A stretch of DNA of 64,000 nt from Ancistrus triradiatus (lineage: Eukaryota; Chordata; Actinopteri; Siluriformes; Loricariidae), in assembly GCA_025084515.1 (NCBI GenBank), contig JAJAGP010001333.1:124001-188000 (forward strand), in the 5' to 3' direction. Of this stretch, positions 50,501-56,200 are shown one piece after another (the stretch's first letter is position 1; each line of letters begins with the position of its first letter). A program made the translations under genes and the position numbers. Under the pieces are notes generated by a model that saw nothing but the letters and a program-made list of their open reading frames with translations, did not search any database and had not been told where the DNA came from.

Positions 50501-53190
50501 CTGTTCTGTACATAGGAATGGGCTAAAATTCCTCCAAGCCGGTGTGCAGGACTGATCAACAGCTACAGGACTGAACAACACACCAGATACTGAAAGCAAA
50601 GGTTCACATACTTTTCCACTCACTAATATGTAATATTGGATCATTTTCCTCAATAAGTAAATAGTATAATATTTTGTCTCATTTGTTTAACTGGGTTCTC
50701 TTTATCTACTTTTCGGACTTGTGTGAAATCTGATGATGTTTATGCAGAAATATAGAAATTTCTAAAGGGTACACAAACTTTCAAGCACCACTTTAAGAAG
50801 CATGTAGATTTCTGCTGTTGTGTGACAGAAAGTAAAGGGAACTTAACAAAGAGGCACATCTGGGAGCAATTGTGGTGGTCAGCAGAGCTTAAGGAAATGG
50901 GCTGTGTACATTTGGTGTGGTGTTCAGGCACTGATGTGTGTGCTACACTGCTTTAAATGACAGGAAGTACTGTCCAAACCTGTGGCCATTGTCAGGAATC
51001 TCCCTACTAAATTCTTACAAAAACCAACAAATGATCATCTGTTTCATACAGAAGCTAACACCATACAGTACAACCATTTCAGCCACTATGTAATACAGTA
51101 TATTTAGCAACACCAGCATATTCAACATTATACACTCTATTGTGAATATAACATTAACGGATGTCACAAATGAAAATAAATAACATACAATAATTGAAAC
51201 CTTTTAGTAAACCAGTGGAATTAGCTTATGGTCTTGTGCAGTAAACAGGTAAAAGCTAAAGAACCTTCATAAACAGGCTTATGCCAGCCAAGAGTATTTC
51301 ATGCATGACAGTGTAATACTTTGAGATAATCAGCTAGATAAGTTACATTAATATAACTGAAGGGAAGATACTACTGAGCAATGCAATGACATTAATAACA
51401 GGATTTCCCAACCTTTGTCGACATTTTACAATGAGAAAGCTCAAAATTGGATGGATACAGGTACAAGGAGGTCTGCACATCTGTATAGTGCACTCCACCC
51501 ATAAAGCACCATAGAAACATTTTATACCACAGAAATGTATGCATGTAGTAGCTTTTAAAGCTCTGTATTTACCTTTGAGCATTTACCCCCATAGATGTGA
51601 ATGTCTTGCTGACGCCACATTTATTCACCACAGCAAATAGGTTATCTTAGGGTAAGAAAAGTTTTTTTTCCAATTTCTCATCAAAAGTCACCTGGGGCAC
51701 ACCTGCTAATTGACTACACATACAAATCACTACTGTTTATTTGAGATTTTTAGTAATCCGGGCCAAAGTTACAGCTCTTCCTTAAAGTCCCAACAGTGGC
51801 AGCTTGGCAAAGTCTAAATTTGAGCCTTCTGATTACTAGTCCAGAGGAATAAACTGTAGCTGGGATTAGTAAATCTACCACAAGAAAAGTCTGCCTAGTT
51901 CAGGAAGGCTAGCATTCTCATTGTAAAGCCAATCCCACAACAAAGCGGACTGATATAAATAACAGACAACACTGCATTAAAGTGCTTATGGAGATTATTA
52001 CATAGTCAGATTATATATAACCCATACAAAACCATTCAGTGTGCATGAACAGGCCTAAAATCCATGCAGTAAAAGAGATATTTGGGGCTGTATGCTATTT
52101 GTGATAGCATGAGGTAATATCTACTAAAAAGAAGAAATAGCACTAGTAAGTCACTCTGAATAAGGCCATCTGTTACATGCTGCAAATGCAAATGTAGCAT
52201 TCTGCACTTTTTTGTAGTAAATCCTGTCAAAACAAAGCCCACACTTGGCTGATGTCTGGATTAGTATCTCAACTCTGTAGTGTAGGTAATTAACGTGCTA
52301 TATACTAAAGGTGGCATATATTATAGTGGCAACACAGCACGATTACACACTCTCCACACATGGGGGAAAATCACAAATGTAGGGATATTTCGGTGGTAAG
52401 ATTTAAAGAGCAAGCACAGAGACACAACCTGTCCTGTGTGTGGTAGACTAGCATGTGTGTGTCAATACGGTTGGCAATCGGCTGCTTACAGACTGCTTAT
52501 GGGTTAAGAATACAATAAATACCTACCACATATGTGTAAGCACTATATATACACCTGTTCTAAGTCTCAGGTTTCACACACAGTCTATTACACCATTCAT
52601 TTCACTGACATAACTGTACACTATATTTATTAAAACACAGAGTATCAGCTGTACATGGATTACTACATAAAATACGATGACAAGTCTACATTTCAAAGAT
52701 TTGAAGACCCTTCTAGCATATCAGATTCCATATATTCATCAGTGTACATGACACAAATGGCTCTAATAAACTAAGTGTGATATTTGGTTAAATAAGTAAA
52801 CTGGGCAGCAAAATGTATTAATTTATTTTTTGGAAGAGAATCTCTAAAAGGTGGACTTCATAGTACTTTCTTAACCTGAATGAGAATCTGGTTTCAGAAT
52901 ATTTACAGAACTAGGCAATAAAAGAGAGAGCTATTAAAGTTTACAATAGGTTAATTGGTATAGTATATATAAAATAGTATGTTACATAAACAAGGCTGTT
53001 ATTACATTTCATAAATTGTATATATAAACTTCTATGAAAATGGAAAAAAGGGAGCAAAATTGCAAACGTTGTTCCACTCATTATTAATGGCTTCAAACAG
53101 CTGAAGAATACAGGTAACGACAATAAGTACGTAAATAGCTGAAAGTCATATACACAAACGTCCACAAAAAACATGAGCAAGCAAGCACAA

Positions 53191-53234
<44 letters not shown>

Positions 53235-56200
53235 ATGGACTTTCTGCCCTTAAACCCCCACTGAAGCTGATGACCAGCTGTTTACAGCCACAATGTACAG
53301 AGTAAAAAGACAGACTTTTATTTCCTTTTATAATTTATTAGAATTGGTAAGACCTTGGTGAACGGATGTTGATCCGATGGTCATTAAACAGTGCTTACAT
53401 GTAGTTGAAAACAGAAATGGAAAAATGTTTCACAAAGTTTGTGTTTAATGTGAGACAAATTATTCTATATAGGATTCAAATCTGGACCAGATTTTGGCTT
53501 CTGACCATTAAAAAGGCATATGGCAAGAACATTTTGCCCATGCTGGGAGAACCTGTGAGAACAAATATGGAGGTCCAACTTTTATCCTAGTCAGCCTCTT
53601 TTCAACCAAAGTAGTCCTTATAGCATTTTTAATGATGGGTGTAAAAGAATATTTTGGAGATTTTAATGTCAACTGCAGATGTAGCAGAAAGAATTTAGAC
53701 TATATTACACAGTTTCTTGGCGTTATAATGGTGGATGGGGAATCAGCACAACACTTAAATACACAAAAGCACAGCTTTTCAGCAGAGTGGAAAAGACATG
53801 TACCATGAGTTTTAGCCTGCAACTGACAGGAAACTGCAGCTCAATAGTGGGCACTGTTTGGATGTCCCAACAGGTCCAGTCATGTTTCTGCAGACCATTG
53901 GTGACTCAATTTGTAGGTTTGGGCTCCCAAAAATAAGCTGTTGCACTTCACAAACAATGAAAATAGCTGTGATTGTTAAATATGGGAGCTCACTGGAACA
54001 TGTAGTGCATAGTATAGATAATAATATATGAGCATACTGGAACAAAAAACTGGGTAGTTCTGAAACAGCCTGCAAAATACATAGGAAACAGGTATTGTTT
54101 TGCATGGTACAAAATTTCTGTTATCCAGTGTTATCATTCCAGGTAATTTATTGGCAGATTTTCTCAGAGTGGCTGCATTCTTCCATAACAGTACACTCTA
54201 TGGGAGTTTATAACCCAGCAGAGGAGGGGAGGGAGACAGGAAGGGACGGGACAATCCACGGGGAATTCAACAGGTCAACTGGGATGCAGAAATTCATCTG
54301 AGGTCAAAATCAACAGATCTAAGCAATAAAGGAATAGTCCAGCATTTTAAGCTAATCTGTAACTACCACAACTTTAATGGGTGAGTGATGCCCTTAACAA
54401 TCATCTTGACGCATTCCTCTGTACAGACAAACCCAAGTTTGTGACCACTGCCTGTGTGGAATTTTTTCAAACTCTGCCTGAGTTTCTTCCAGGTACTGCG
54501 GTTTCCTCCCACATTCCAAAGACATGCGTTTGGTTAACTGACATCACTTAAAGCACCAACGTGTTTGTGTGTGTGTGTGCATGTGTGTGCCCTGCGATGG
54601 ACTGGCACCCTGTCTAGGATTGGATCTCTGCTTGCACCCTGTGTTGATGATTAGGTCCTGACTCAACATGACCCTAAACTGAACTAATCGCCTATAGAAA
54701 GTGAGTGACTGAGTGAGATCTGACCATTTAAAAGGCAAAAGGCATATGGTATGAACATTTTGCCTACACTGGGAGGACCTGTGTTCTATCCTGGTCACCC
54801 TCTTTACAACCAATGATGGGTGTAAAAGAGTATTTTGGAGATTATAATGTCAACTGCAGATGTAGCAGAAAGAATTTAGACTATATTACACAGTTTGGAG
54901 TGCGTGAGTGAGTGAGTGAGTGAGTGATCACTACCATTGCTTACGTTTTCCCTGTGTTTTTTACGGTATTCAGGGACACACACAAGTAATTTTCATGATT
55001 TAACTCCACTTTTTCCAAATCAGGGTTTCAGGGGCACATATTACTGTAGAACACAGGGTGCAGGGCTGCCAGTGATGGGGGATAATCCCCTGACCAGCGT
55101 TTCCTCTCTCAGTCACAGCCAATTGTGCCTCTATGTGACATTCGACCTGCCTGGAAGGCACCGCCAGGACTCAAATATGAATCAATGCAATCATGGGCTA
55201 GCGTATTAAACCACTGCACAACCGGAGCATCTCACAAGTATAGTAGTTGAACCCAGTCATCACTCTGGCTGAGCTCCAAAGATCCTGTGCGGAGATGGGA
55301 TCACTCTGGGCTTTATGGCAAAGTGGCCAGACAGAAACCTCTCCTCAGTAAAATACATGTGTAAAAATAAATAACCCACCTAAAAATTCCAGGCAGGCTT
55401 TCATGTGTCTTTTACTGAGGAGAGGCTTCTGTCTGGCCACTCTGCCATAAAGCCAAGATTGGTGGAGTGCTGCAGTGATGGTTGACCTTCGTGAAGTTGC
55501 TCAGGATCTTTGGAGCTCAGGCAGAGTGACTGTTGGGTTATTGGTCACTTATTTTACCAAGGCCTTTCCTCTCCGATGACTTAGTTTAGTGGCCTTACTT
55601 AGTTCTTTGTAGCTCTCTCCAGATCTATGCCTCTACACAATCCCACTAGATCATTGTACCACCTAAGTGCCCAAAACCATTGGGATATATAACACAAATT
55701 ATAAACTTTACATTTACAGCATTTAGCAGACGCCCTTATCCAGAGCGACTTACAACTGATACAGTCTTACAATCCAAGCAATTGTGGGTTAAGGGTCTTA
55801 CTCAAGGACCCAACAGTGACAGCTTGGCAGAGGCGGGATTTGAACCCTGGACCTTCGGGTCCAGAGTCCAGTACCTTAACCACTACTCTACCACAATGAA
55901 ATTCTTTCTAAAATACACAGCAACTGATTAAATGTACTTCATCACATGTGGATGAAATGTCTCATGTAGGACCGAGCACAATGATGAGCAAAATGATGCC
56001 TAATACTTACATACGTGAGATGCAAGCTTATGTGGCATGTTGACTGTAAAGTATTTCATGTTTTGTGTAGAGAAATACATAGCAAATACATTTCATTTCA
56101 TTTTATCACACTTCCTGTGCAGTATGCCACAAACTTTGGTGTTATGACTGTGTGTGCCTATATACAGTGGGGTCCAAAAGTCTGAGACAACTAGTGAAAA

